Shown here: one piece after another, positions 1 through 8,082 of the stretch
Position numbering within the stretch: the first letter of the stretch is position 1
Layout: every line of letters begins with the position of its first letter
Origin: Caulobacter ginsengisoli
GTDB lineage: Bacteria > Pseudomonadota > Alphaproteobacteria > Caulobacterales > Caulobacteraceae
NCBI RefSeq assembly: GCF_030814835.1
Contig: NZ_JAUSVS010000005.1
Location: forward strand, 248,001 to 312,000
Length of the DNA: 64,000 nucleotides
Direction: 5' to 3'
Position numbers and translations under genes: made by a program
The notes under the pieces: generated by a model
What the model was told of the DNA's origin: nothing
Seen by the model: only the letters and a program-made list of their open reading frames with translations
The model's database searches: none

Positions 1-1156
1 GTACGGCGGCTGGGAGGCGGGTCAGGGCGGCGCGTTCGGTGGCCGGCAGGCGGCGCGAGAGGCCGGCGAGGGGGCGGACGGTGAGGCCGGGCTGGGTGGC
101 GGTGAGCTCGAACCGGCCGTCCCAGACGATGGGTTGGTTGGGGGGGAGGGGTGTGGGGTCTTGGGACAGTTCGCCGGCGTCGCGGGTGATCAGCACGCGG
201 TCGGGGCGGGCTTCGATACGGGCGCCGGCGAGGGTGGCGGTGAAGGTCTCGGCCGTGGCGAGGCGGTCGGCCAGCCGTTGGAGGCGATCACCACGCGGGG
301 GACGGGTCGTTCCGGCGGCGCAGAGGCAGGCGGCGGCGAGGATTTGCAGGGGCGTCGCGCGGGGAAGCTCAAACCAGCAATCCTCCCCCGGAGGGGGAGG
401 GGGACCATGCGCAGCATGGTGGAGGGGGTCGGTGTGACTTCCACGCCCTGCGGACGCCCGCAGCCGATCAGCCTCGCTCTTTTCTGAACCGTGCAAGTCA
501 CACTGACCCCCTCCACCACCCCTTCGGGGCGGTCCCCCTCCCCCTCCGGGGGAGGATTTGCGGGCGCGGGCCCGAGCATACTTCACATCTTCGTTGGCGG
601 GGTCGTCGATCCAGGTTTCGCCGCGTGTTCGCAGCCAGTCGCGGATGTCGTCGCGTGCAAGTCCCAGCATTGGCCTGAAGAGAAACACCCCCCGCCCCTC
701 CGGCCAGGCCGGCGACGGTCCCCATTCCCGCGCATCCGGCACGGTCGAGCCTTCGGCGCGCATCGCCGCGCTCTCGGTCAGGTCGCTGGCGGTGTGGCCC
801 ATCAGGATGACCCGCGCGCCGGCCTCGCGAGCGGCGTCCGCCAACAACGCGTGGCGGGCCGCTCGAGCGGCGGCGGGGAGGCCCGTGGCGGGTTTCTCAC
901 CGGTCCAGGCCAGGGCCCGAAATTCCAGCCCCAGCCGAGCGGCCGTCTCGCCGCAACGCCGCGTCCAGGCCGCGCTCTGGGGATTGAGCCCATGATCCAC
1001 CGTCAGCACGACCAGCCGCCGCCGGCCCCAGTCCCGCGCCGCCAGCAGCAGCGCCAGGGAATCGCCGCCGCCGGAGAAGGCGACCGCGACCGGGGCGACC
1101 GAGGTCGCCGACAGTCGCCGCCCCAGAATCTTGGCGAAGGCGCTTGCGGGGATCAC
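1..1156 (-). CDS. tilS: tRNA(Ile)-lysidine synthetase TilS, 3' end outside window, carries in-frame repeat
   Basis: ATP-dependent enzyme that converts the wobble cytidine of the AUA-reading tRNA-Ile to lysidine in the cytoplasm. The PP-loop SGGGDS is at residues 28-33, followed by VDHGLN, MGHTASD and the DDPANED motif near residue 180, all typical of the N-terminal domain. The start is a GTG whose last two bases overlap the cpoB stop (GTGA). The frame stays open for 385 codons to the window edge. Residues about 200-260 (bases 379-559) are not TilS-like: they are encoded by a palindromic repeat that recurs at 49185-49371. After it the C-terminal region resumes (TRPPRGDRLQRLADRL). The helical segment expected between the two domains looks shortened or replaced, so activity is uncertain. 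Confidence 0.85.
   Translation of the reverse strand, partial: MIPASAFAKILGRRLSATSVAPVAVAFSGGGDSLALLLAARDWGRRRLVVLTVDHGLNPQSAAWTRRCGETAARLGLEFRALAWTGEKPATGLPAAARAARHALLADAAREAGARVILMGHTASDLTESAAMRAEGSTVPDAREWGPSPAWPEGRGVFLFRPMLGLARDDIRDWLRTRGETWIDDPANEDVKYARARARKSSPGGGGGPPRRGGGGGQCDLHGSEKSEADRLRASAGRGSHTDPLHHAAHGPPPPPGEDCWFELPRATPLQILAAACLCAAGTTRPPRGDRLQRLADRLATAETFTATLAGARIEARPDRVLITRDAGELSQDPTPLPPNQPIVWDGRFELTATQPGLTVRPLAGLSRRLPATERAALTRLPAAV
379..559. repeat. Palindromic repeat inside tilS (family A)
   Basis: About 180 bp whose ends are inverted copies of a GGGGGAGG-rich sequence. The minus-strand reading matches the intergenic element at 49185-49371 from end to end, including the central GGCTGATCGGCTGCG. 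It contains no stop in the tilS frame (checked triplet by triplet). It is read as a Gly/Pro-rich, low-complexity peptide. Confidence 0.85.
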
Positions 1157-2034
1157 ACCGTGCAGTGGGCCTGGGTGCGGACCTTGGCGGCCTGGGCGGT
1201 CACCACCGGCGGGGCCTTGGGATAGTATTTGGCCAGCTGCGCCAGGGTCTGGCAGGCGTCCTGGGGCTTGCCCAGGGCCACCAGGGAACGCGACAGCTCG
1301 AGCACCGCGTCGGGGGCCCAGGCGGTCTTGGGCCAGCCGCGGATGGCGGCGATGAAGGCCTGGGCGGCGTCGGCGTTGGCGTTGCGCACGCTGAGCGTCT
1401 TGCCCAGCCAGTAGCTGCCCTCGGCGGCCCTGGGGCTGTCGCCATACTGGCGGACGAAGGCGGCGAAGGCGGCCTCGGCGCTGTCATAATCGCCGCTGTC
1501 CATGAAGCCCTTGGCCTTGGCGAAGGCCTCGTCGGGGCTGGCCGCGTCGGCCATCGCCGCCTCGGCCTGCTGGGTGGTGTCGGCGGCCTGCTGGGCCTGG
1601 GCCTGGGCGGTTTCCAGCTCGCCAAGGCGCTTTTCCAGCCCGGCCAGGCGCTCGATCAGGGCGGCGTTGTCAGACTGGCTGCGGGTCAGGGCCTTCTTGG
1701 TCTGGTCCAGGTCGTGGGCCAGGCTCTCGTTGGTGGCATTGAGCTGGGTCAGGGCCTGCTGCAGGTCGTTCATCTTCTCGGTCAGGTCGGCCAGCTGGGT
1801 CTCCGACTCGGCCGACTGCACCACCACGGGCTTACCGCTGTCGCGGCCCTGGAAGACGATGGCGCGCAGCTCGCGCACCACCTTTTCCATATTGTCCAGC
1901 CGCCGCTTGGAGCGGTCGTCCAGCGGGTCGGTGTCGATGGGGGTCTGGGCGAAGGCCGGCAGGGCCACGGCGCCGACGGTCGCGACGGTCAGCAGGGCGG
2001 CGAAGGCCAGGGCGATGGCTGGTTTGAACTTCAT
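1153..2034 (-). CDS. cpoB: Tol-Pal system protein CpoB (YbgF)
   Basis: Periplasmic coordinator of Tol-Pal and peptidoglycan synthesis at the division site. Residues 1-30 form a signal peptide ending ALPAFAQ. A coiled coil, rich in Leu and Gln heptads, spans about 70-155. The C-terminal 120 residues are TPR-like (FAKAKGFMDSGDYDSAEAAF, SYWLGKTL). I chose the ATG at 2034 because it gives the signal peptide directly; an upstream ATG at 2136 in the same frame would cross the pal terminator. The stop overlaps the tilS GTG. 293 residues is close to other alphaproteobacterial CpoB proteins. Confidence 0.92.
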   Translation of the reverse strand: MKFKPAIALAFAALLTVATVGAVALPAFAQTPIDTDPLDDRSKRRLDNMEKVVRELRAIVFQGRDSGKPVVVQSAESETQLADLTEKMNDLQQALTQLNATNESLAHDLDQTKKALTRSQSDNAALIERLAGLEKRLGELETAQAQAQQAADTTQQAEAAMADAASPDEAFAKAKGFMDSGDYDSAEAAFAAFVRQYGDSPRAAEGSYWLGKTLSVRNANADAAQAFIAAIRGWPKTAWAPDAVLELSRSLVALGKPQDACQTLAQLAKYYPKAPPVVTAQAAKVRTQAHCTV

Positions 2035-2099
2035 GGCTCGATCATGCCCCCAGGCGGTGGACGGAATTGCGGCGTGCATCTTTGGGCCACTCCACAACG

Positions 2100-2127
2100 A
2101 AAAAAGGGGCCCGCGCAAGCAGGCCCC
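2100..2127 (-). terminator. Rho-independent terminator downstream of pal
   Basis: On the minus strand GGGGCC and GGCCCC pair around a 10-base loop and are followed by six T residues. It sits between the pal stop and the cpoB start, so cpoB must rely on readthrough or its own promoter. Confidence 0.85.
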
Positions 2128-2151
2128 TTGGTTCACTCTGGCCGGGGCGCT

Positions 2152-2706
2152 CTAGCGGGCGCCGCCGGTGATGACGGTGTGGCCGTTGCGGTTACGCTGA
2201 TAGGCCTCTTCGGACGAGCCCGGATCGACCGGACGCTCCTTGCCGAACGAGATGGTGGTGATCCGCGCCGCCGAGACGCCGCGGCTGACCAGGTATTCCC
2301 GCACCGAGTTGGCGCGGCGGGCGCCGAGCGCCAGGTTGTATTCCGAGGTGCCGCGTTCGTCGCAGTTGCCCTCGATGCGGATGGTCACGGCCGGATACTG
2401 CCGCAGCCAGGCGGCCTGGGCGTCGAGCACCGGCATGGCGTCGTCGCGGATCGTGTAGCTGTCGAGATCGAAATAGACGAAATCGCCGACATTGATCACG
2501 AAGTCCTGGGTCGAGCCGGGCACCAGCGAGCTGGTCACCGGGCCGGGGCCCTTGGGCGGGGTGTAGGTGGTGCCGGGCGTGGTCGTGCCGGGGGTGGTCG
2601 TGCCCGAATCGTAGCCGGACGGCTTCTTGGTGGCGCAGGCAGCCAGGGAAATGGTGGCCACGGCGATCAGCGCCAAACGGGCGGCGCCCTTGGTGTCGAA
2701 GGTCAT
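2152..2706 (-). CDS. pal: Peptidoglycan-associated lipoprotein Pal
   Basis: Outer-membrane lipoprotein that links the envelope to peptidoglycan and binds TolB. The lipobox LAAC follows a signal sequence of about 20 residues. A Thr/Pro/Gly-rich linker precedes the OmpA-like domain, with EGNCDERGTSEYN and LGARRANSVREYL forming the peptidoglycan-binding site. The ATG at 2706 is preceded by GAGGAGGG at good spacing; the in-frame ATG at 2757 lacks a lipoprotein signal directly after it. 184 residues. It lies after tolB with a gap of about 156 bases, which probably holds its own promoter. Confidence 0.96.
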   Translation of the reverse strand: MTFDTKGAARLALIAVATISLAACATKKPSGYDSGTTTPGTTTPGTTYTPPKGPGPVTSSLVPGSTQDFVINVGDFVYFDLDSYTIRDDAMPVLDAQAAWLRQYPAVTIRIEGNCDERGTSEYNLALGARRANSVREYLVSRGVSAARITTISFGKERPVDPGSSEEAYQRNRNGHTVITGGAR

Positions 2707-2862
2707 CAATCCCTCCTCTGGGTTTGCGGCGCTCATACTGGCGCCATTCCTAAACATCAGGCGACGGAAAAAACTTCACTTCGCCTCACAATGGTCGATA
2801 CCAGCGTCCTCGCAACCACAGTTCACTTGGTAAGCGAACCGAACTGCTCAAATCGGGCGCCA

Positions 2863-4185
2863 CTAGTCCAGAAGCGGCGACCAAGCCGGGTCCGATCCCG
2901 AGCTCTGATAAGGCGCGGGCTGGACGATGCGGCCGGTCACATCCACGGTCCACAAACGCGGCGCCCCGCCAGACGTTGCCCGCGAGAACATGATCACCCG
3001 GCCGTTGGGCGCCCAGGTGGGGCCCTCATCGAGATAGCTGGTGGTCAGGATGCGCTCGTCCGAGCCGTCCGGCCGCATCACCCCGATATGGAAGACCCCG
3101 CCCTCCTGCTTGGTGAAGGCGATGAACTTGCCGTCCGGGCTCCAGACCGGGGTGGTGTAGCGGCCCGAGCCGTAGGAGATGCGCCGCACCCCCGAGCCGT
3201 CGCCGTTCATCACATAGAGCTGGGGCGATCCCCCACGGTCGGAGTTGAAGACGATCTGGCTGCCGTTGGGGCTGAAGCTGGGCGAGGTGTCGATGCCGGG
3301 GTCGGTGGTCAGCCGGGCCTGGCTGCGGCTGCGCAGGTCCATGACCCAGACATCGCTGTTGCCGCCCTTTTCCGCCGAGAAGGCGACGCGGGCGCCGTCG
3401 GGCGAGAAGCGGGGCGCGAACACCATGCCGGGGAAGCGGCCGATGGTTTCCTGGCGGCCGGTCTCGATATTGAACAGATAGACGCTCGAACCGGTCGGCC
3501 GCAGCGCCATGTAGGTGATCTCCTGGCTGTTGGCCGAGAAGCGCGGCGACATGACGATATAGCTGCCGTCGGTCAGATAGCTGGGGTTGGCCCCATCCTG
3601 GTCCATGATGGCCAGCCGCTTGATGCGGTTCAGCCGCCCGCCGCTCTCGGCGACGAAGACGATGCGGGTGTCGAAATAGCCCTTCTCGCCGGTCAGCTTC
3701 TCATAGATGGCGTCGGAGATCTTGTGGGCGATCCGCCGCCAGTTCTCGGGGCTGGCCGACATTTCCACCCCCAGCAGGCTCTGCTCGCCCGAGGTGTCCC
3801 ACAGGAAGAACTTCACCTGCAGCCGGCCGTCCGGGGCCGTGGCGATGCTGCCGCTGACCAGATACTGGGCGTTGATCGCCTTCCAGGACGGGAACAGCGG
3901 GTTCTTGGCGGCGCCGATATCGGTCTCGGGGAAGGCGCCGGGGTCGATCGGGTCGAACAGGCCCGAGCGCTGCAGGTTGGCGGAAATCACCTGGGCGATG
4001 TCGGACCCGCGGGCCGCGCCGCTGAACGGCACGATGGCGATCGGCACCGGCTTGATGTTGCCGGCGTTGACGTCGATGACCACGTCGTCATTGGAGTTCG
4101 GAACCGGTCCGGGCTGGCCTTGGGCCGTGGCGCTTCCCGCGCCGAGCAGGATCAGGGCCGTGGCCAGGGCTGCGATGACTCTCAC
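2863..4185 (-). CDS. tolB: Tol-Pal translocation protein TolB
   Basis: Periplasmic protein that binds Pal and the C-terminal domain of TolA. The signal peptide ends near ATAQG. An N-terminal domain of about 150 residues ([20 protein letters not shown]) is followed by a six-bladed propeller of PD40 repeats such as [19 protein letters not shown] and [19 protein letters not shown]. The start is GTG with TAGGAG upstream; that TAG is also the stop of the preceding gene, so translation is probably coupled. 440 residues, normal for the family. Confidence 0.97.
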   Translation of the reverse strand: MRVIAALATALILLGAGSATAQGQPGPVPNSNDDVVIDVNAGNIKPVPIAIVPFSGAARGSDIAQVISANLQRSGLFDPIDPGAFPETDIGAAKNPLFPSWKAINAQYLVSGSIATAPDGRLQVKFFLWDTSGEQSLLGVEMSASPENWRRIAHKISDAIYEKLTGEKGYFDTRIVFVAESGGRLNRIKRLAIMDQDGANPSYLTDGSYIVMSPRFSANSQEITYMALRPTGSSVYLFNIETGRQETIGRFPGMVFAPRFSPDGARVAFSAEKGGNSDVWVMDLRSRSQARLTTDPGIDTSPSFSPNGSQIVFNSDRGGSPQLYVMNGDGSGVRRISYGSGRYTTPVWSPDGKFIAFTKQEGGVFHIGVMRPDGSDERILTTSYLDEGPTWAPNGRVIMFSRATSGGAPRLWTVDVTGRIVQPAPYQSSGSDPAWSPLLD

Positions 4186-4197
4186 CTGTTGTCGCTC

Positions 4198-4554
4198 CTA
4201 ACTGCACGCCGCCTGGGCGTTGAAGTCCAAGTTCAGGGTCCGGCCGACCAGGGCCGGCGGGACATCGGCATAGGGTTGCCCCGAGACAATGGCCTTTTTG
4301 GCGCGCTCGCCGGCGGCCGCCGCGCCGGCCGAGGCGGCGTCCGGCCTGGCCGGGTCGATCTGCAGGCCCGTGCGGCGGTCGATGATGACAGGATCGCCGG
4401 CCAGATAGCCAGCCTTGTTCAGCCGGAAGCGGGCGGTGACGTTGGTGATCGCCTCGACCGTGTCGCAGGCCGGGACCCAGCGGCGCTGCATCCGGGCCAG
4501 GAAGGCGTCGGGCGCCGGGGCGGCGATCAGCAGGGCGAGGCTGGCCGCGATCAT
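4198..4554 (-). CDS. Stand-alone periplasmic TolA C-domain-like protein
   Basis: 118 residues starting by ATGA overlap with the tolA stop. A short hydrophobic leader (AASLALLIAAPAP) precedes a domain clearly homologous to the TolA C-terminus next door: RRWVPAC matches RKWNPNC, KAGYLAGDPVI matches AEGLTRGEPEI, DRRTG matches DERTG, and VPPALVGRTL...AAC matches VPPELVGRRI...KAC. Both have the spaced cysteines. It has no membrane anchor helix or Pro-rich stalk. It is probably a tandem duplication giving a soluble TolA-III-like protein; whether it competes for TolB or Pal is unknown. Confidence 0.85.
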   Translation of the reverse strand: MIAASLALLIAAPAPDAFLARMQRRWVPACDTVEAITNVTARFRLNKAGYLAGDPVIIDRRTGLQIDPARPDAASAGAAAAGERAKKAIVSGQPYADVPPALVGRTLNLDFNAQAACS

Positions 4555-5369
4555 CGACAGGCCTTGTCGGCGTTGAGCTTCACGGCGATGCGGCGGCCCA
4601 CCAGTTCGGGCGGGACGCCGCGATAGGGCAGGATGCTTTTGAGCGCGCTGTAGGCGCGGACGGCGGCGGCGGCGACGACGCCGCTGCCGGCCGCCCCGGG
4701 ATCGGTCACGTTGAACACCTTGCCGGTGCGCTCGTCGCTGATTTCGGGTTCGCCCCGGGTCAGGCCCTCGGCGGTGAGGGTGAACTTGACCACCAGCCGC
4801 ACGCTGTCGCCGCCCTCGACCGCGCAGTTGGGATTCCACTTGCGCTGGATCGCCTCGCCCAGCCCCTCCTTCCAGGGGCAGGGGGTGGTGGGGGAGAGGC
4901 AACCGCCGGTCGCGGCCGTCGGGGTTCCAGGTTTCACCCGGGGCGGACCCTGGGCGCCGCCGCTCTTGGTCGCCCCGCCGCCGCCCTTCAGCGACTGGGA
5001 GAGCTTGTCCAGGAAGCTGTTATCGGCCGGGGCGCGGTTGCCGACGCCGGGCGTGGCTGGGGCGGTGGGCTTGGACTGCGACTTGGCGGGCGCCGGGGTC
5101 GGGATCGGCGCGGGGGTCGGCGGGGTGACCACGGCCGGATCCTCGTTGGGGTCCGGCTCGGGGGTGGAGATGTCCTCGGGGATGTCCGGGACCGGGGCGG
5201 GGGTGTTGCCGACCGGGCCCTGGGCGACCAGGGTCACCGGGGTGATGCCGAACGTGCCGCCTCCGGGATCGGTCCTGGGCCAATAGTACCAGGCCAGCCC
5301 GAGCAGCAGGATGTGCGCCAGGGCCGAGAACAGGACGGCCGGCAGGATGCTGGTCCGCTCGCGCCGCAT
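4551..5369 (-). CDS. tolA: Tol-Pal energy-coupling protein TolA
   Basis: Inner-membrane protein that transmits TolQR energy across the periplasm to TolB/Pal. One N-terminal helix (about 8-30, AVLFSALAHILLLGLAWYYW, with the His used in TolQR contact in this family) is followed by a Pro/Thr-rich stalk of about 110 residues instead of the Ala-rich helix of enteric TolA. The C-terminal TonB-like domain (about 175-272) has two cysteines. The gene starts directly after the tolR stop and overlaps the next gene by ATGA. 272 residues. Confidence 0.93.
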   Translation of the reverse strand: MRRERTSILPAVLFSALAHILLLGLAWYYWPRTDPGGGTFGITPVTLVAQGPVGNTPAPVPDIPEDISTPEPDPNEDPAVVTPPTPAPIPTPAPAKSQSKPTAPATPGVGNRAPADNSFLDKLSQSLKGGGGATKSGGAQGPPRVKPGTPTAATGGCLSPTTPCPWKEGLGEAIQRKWNPNCAVEGGDSVRLVVKFTLTAEGLTRGEPEISDERTGKVFNVTDPGAAGSGVVAAAAVRAYSALKSILPYRGVPPELVGRRIAVKLNADKACR

Positions 5370-5870
5370 CTAGGGAGCCGCTGGCGCCGTCTTATCCGCC
5401 TCGCCACTAGAGGGGCCGCCGGAGTCGGTGATCAGGTTGATCTTGGTGAAGCCGCTGGCCTGCAGGGCGCTCATCACCTGGGCGACGATGGTCCAGGAGG
5501 CCTTGCCGTCGGCCCGCACATAGATGGGCTTGTCGAAATTCTGCTGCGACAGCGCCTGCATGCGCGGCTTGAGCGAGGCGAAGGGGATCTGCTGCTCGCC
5601 GGCATAGAGCGAGCCGTCGGCCCGCACTGTCAGGGTCAGGGGCTCGTTCTGGTCCTGCACCGCCCCGGCCTCGGTCTTGGGCAGCTCGACCTGCACGCCG
5701 TTGGTCAGCAGCGGGGCGCTGATCATGAAGATGATCAAGAGCACCAGCATGACGTCGACCAGCGGGGTGACGTTGATCTCGCTCAGCGCCGCGCGGCGGC
5801 CCCGTCCGCGCCGGCGGCGACGGCTGGCCCCGCCGGCGGCGGCGAAGGCGTCGGTGGTGGAAAGCGCCAT
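5370..5870 (-). CDS. tolR: TolR, ExbD/TolR family
   Basis: Part of the proton-driven TolQR motor. An Arg-rich cytoplasmic start (residues 17-26) precedes the motif INVTPLVDVMLVLLIIFM, with the essential transmembrane Asp at 39. The periplasmic domain ends in LITDSGGPSSGE. 166 residues. It directly abuts tolA, and tolQ ends six bases upstream. Confidence 0.96.
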   Translation of the reverse strand: MALSTTDAFAAAGGASRRRRRGRGRRAALSEINVTPLVDVMLVLLIIFMISAPLLTNGVQVELPKTEAGAVQDQNEPLTLTVRADGSLYAGEQQIPFASLKPRMQALSQQNFDKPIYVRADGKASWTIVAQVMSALQASGFTKINLITDSGGPSSGEADKTAPAAP

Positions 5871-5876
5871 GGCCGC

Positions 5877-6593
5877 TCAGACCCGCTCGGCCAGGCGCCG
5901 CTGGATGGCGGTCGACAGGTCGTCGGCGAAGCCCTCCAGCCGGGCGCCGAACTTGCCGGCGTCGGTCGAGAACTTGTTGAAGGCGATATAGGCCGGAATG
6001 GCGGCGGCCAGGCCGATGGCGGTGGCGAACAGCGCCTCGGCGATGGCCGGGGCGACCACGGCCAGCGAGGTGTTCTTGGCGATGGCGATGCCCTGGAAGG
6101 CGTGCATGATCCCCCAGACCGTCCCGAACAGCCCGATAAAGGGCGAGGCGGTGGCGACGATGGCCAGGCTGCCCAGGCCGTCCTCGACCTTGGAGCTTTC
6201 GCGGGCGATGTGGCTGTCCAGCACCCGGTCGATGCGCTGGATCAACAGGGCCGTCTGGGTGTCGCCCATCTGGGCGTTCTTGGCCCGGGTCTCGCGCCAT
6301 TCGCGCAGGGCGGCGTTGAGCAGCCGGGGCAGCGGATGCTTGGCGTTGGGACCGGCCTCGGCGGCCACCTCTTCCAGCGGCCGGCCCGAGCCGACCTTGT
6401 CCTCGAAACGGTTGGCCTCGGCGTTCAGGGCGCTGATGCGGATGAACTTGTCGACGATCACCGCCCAGGACCACAGCGAGGCCAGGCCCAGGAAGATGAT
6501 CACCCCTTTGACCACCAGGTCGGCCGAGAGGAACAGGTTGACGAAGTTGAAGCTGTCGGCGGTGATGACAGTCTGTGCGGTCTGGGCGTCCAT
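5877..6593 (-). CDS. tolQ: TolQ, MotA/TolQ/ExbB proton channel family
   Basis: Inner-membrane stator subunit of the Tol motor. Three membrane segments are visible, at about 24-47, 145-168 (ATASPFIGLFGTVWGIMHAF) and 178-202. The FGTVWGI signature is typical of the family. 238 residues. First tol gene after ybgC, separated from it by about 60 bases. Confidence 0.96.
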   Translation of the reverse strand: MDAQTAQTVITADSFNFVNLFLSADLVVKGVIIFLGLASLWSWAVIVDKFIRISALNAEANRFEDKVGSGRPLEEVAAEAGPNAKHPLPRLLNAALREWRETRAKNAQMGDTQTALLIQRIDRVLDSHIARESSKVEDGLGSLAIVATASPFIGLFGTVWGIMHAFQGIAIAKNTSLAVVAPAIAEALFATAIGLAAAIPAYIAFNKFSTDAGKFGARLEGFADDLSTAIQRRLAERV

Positions 6594-6651
6594 GATGCTC
6601 TAGGGGCTCCCCGGCTCGTCTGTGGCATACAGGGATGCCGCTTTGGTCAAA

Positions 6652-7107
6652 CTATGGCGTGTCTATGCAAAACCAGGGCCGGAGCGCCTCGACAAGCCCT
6701 GACGGCGGCTTTCGGGGTTTTCCGTCCAGGGTGATGCAGGCGGCCGACACCTGGGCCTGGGCGATCAGCGCCTCGCCGCAGGTGATGCGCTGGCTGATCA
6801 AGAGGCGCGGGCCCTTGACCTGGTCATAGGTGGTGCGGACCAGCAGGGCGTCGTCGATCCGGGCGGCCCGCTTGAAGTCGATCTCCATGCGGGTGATCAC
6901 GAAGGCGGCCGGGTCGTGGCGTTCCAGCAGGTCGGTGTGCGAGACGCCGGCCAACCGCAGGAAGTCGGACCGGCCGCGCTCGAAATAGCGGACATAGTTG
7001 GCGTGATAGACGACGCCGGTGAAGTCGGTGTCCTCGTAATAGACCCGCACCGGCAGCTGGTGCTCGCGGCCTTCGAAACGGCCGGCGGAGGGGGCGAGGT
7101 CGGTCAT
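6652..7107 (-). CDS. ybgC: Tol-Pal-associated acyl-CoA thioesterase YbgC
   Basis: Cytoplasmic hot-dog fold thioesterase, usually encoded at the head of tol operons. The catalytic motif YEDTDFTGVVYHANYVRYFE is intact at about residues 24-43. The C-terminal strand region (LLISQRITCGEALIAQAQV) fits the fold. 151 residues, normal size. It leads the minus-strand operon, divergent from the small exported genes that begin at 7179. Confidence 0.93.
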   Translation of the reverse strand: MTDLAPSAGRFEGREHQLPVRVYYEDTDFTGVVYHANYVRYFERGRSDFLRLAGVSHTDLLERHDPAAFVITRMEIDFKRAARIDDALLVRTTYDQVKGPRLLISQRITCGEALIAQAQVSAACITLDGKPRKPPSGLVEALRPWFCIDTP

Positions 7108-7178
7108 CGCGGCAAGGCTAGCCGACAGCGGGGGTTGAGGTAAGGTGTCCGGCGTGCGCCGGCTGGAACTATTCGACC

Positions 7179-7619
7179 GTGATCATCCCGCTTCTTGTCT
7201 TCCTGTTCGCCGCGAGCCAGCCGCCGGAACCTCATCCCGAGCGCTATCCTCGCTGCCAGCCGGGCGAGCGGCCCTTCGCCGGACTGGAGTGGAGCATCGA
7301 GCAGGTCATGGCTCAGGACCGCGTTGTCATCGGCCGCGTCAGGTCGGTGGGCAAGGCGGACTCCGAGAACAGCGAGTTTGCGGGGGATGGCCGAGGCTTC
7401 TTCGTCATCCAGCCGACCCTCTATCTCAGGGGGCCGCCGCTGAAGGGGCGCCAGACCGGTCAATACCGCTGGTCCTGGAACGATACCGGCGAATACCTGA
7501 ACAACACGCCGGCGGTCGGCGACCTCCGCCTGTACATGGCTGTCGGCGGCCGGGGTGGTTGGCGGGATATCGAGGCGATCCTCTGTCTCCCGAGGCCACC
7601 TGAGGGGGTCGCCGGATGA
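7179..7619 (+). CDS. Small secreted protein, first of a tandem paralogue trio
   Basis: 146 residues, not a family I can name. A short hydrophobic leader (IIPLLVFLFAA) suggests export. The body has the pattern shared with the next two genes: a strand resembling VVIGRVRSVGK, then YLRGPPLKG, a WSWND segment, PAVGDLRLYMAV, and the C-terminal ILCLPRPP. The layout resembles netrin/TIMP-like beta-barrel proteins, but that is a guess. The start is GTG with no clear ribosome binding site. The stop overlaps the next ATG (ATGA), so the trio is probably one transcript. Confidence 0.65.
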   Translation: MIIPLLVFLFAASQPPEPHPERYPRCQPGERPFAGLEWSIEQVMAQDRVVIGRVRSVGKADSENSEFAGDGRGFFVIQPTLYLRGPPLKGRQTGQYRWSWNDTGEYLNNTPAVGDLRLYMAVGGRGGWRDIEAILCLPRPPEGVAG

Positions 7620-8041
7620 CACTGCTGATCGCCTTGGCCGGGTTGAGCCTGATCGGCGCGGACGGTGTGGACAGGATCAGAACCTGCGACCCGTCGGAGG
7701 TGATCGACAGCGCCGACGGCGTGGTGACGACCGCCGCCGACGTGGTGGGATCCCCCGACCTGGGGCTGGTGCAGGTCGTCGACGTTCAGGTGAAAGATCG
7801 CTCGCACGCGCCCTTCGTCGGCCACAACTCCGGGACCTGTCGTGTGAAGGTTATCGCCAGCTATCGCGGCGCCACGCCACCCGAAGGGGTGGACATCGCC
7901 TATTCCTGGTTCTGGTCGGACGACGGCGAGGCTACCGGCTTTCTGCCGGAACTGGGCCATGTCTACCTGTTCAGCAGGCTGGACGCCTCCAGCGGCAAAT
8001 GGTTCGACACCACCCGGATGGAATGCCTGCCGCGTCCGTAG
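7616..8041 (+). CDS. Small secreted protein, second of the trio
   Basis: 141 residues. A leader (LLIALAGLSLIGADG) is followed by RTCDP and the shared layout: LVQVVDVQVKD, CRVKVIASYRG, YSWFWSDDGE, LPELGHVYLFSRL and the terminal MECLPRP. It is divergent in sequence from its neighbours but collinear. It starts by ATGA overlap. Function unknown. Confidence 0.65.
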   Translation: MTLLIALAGLSLIGADGVDRIRTCDPSEVIDSADGVVTTAADVVGSPDLGLVQVVDVQVKDRSHAPFVGHNSGTCRVKVIASYRGATPPEGVDIAYSWFWSDDGEATGFLPELGHVYLFSRLDASSGKWFDTTRMECLPRP

Positions 8042-8082
8042 GGAGACGGCGGGAGGGTGCTGGATGACGAAGAGGAAGGTCC

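Noticed and set aside
1144-4626. A very long open frame on the plus strand across cpoB, pal and tolB
   Set aside because: It is the antisense shadow of high-GC genes on the minus strand; the product is low-complexity Gly/Ala/Arg-rich with no domain, and no promoter or ribosome binding site supports it.
4860-4920. A possible repeat remnant inside tolA (CCCTGCCCCTGGAAGGAGGG region)
   Set aside because: GC-rich and reminiscent of the family elements, but it encodes the residues before the TolA-III start (CPWKEGLG) and does not pair with a second arm, so I treat it as ordinary coding sequence.
5313-6734. Long plus-strand frame opposite tolR and tolQ
   Set aside because: Same cause: the complementary strand of well-identified tol genes at high GC. 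No match to a protein family.
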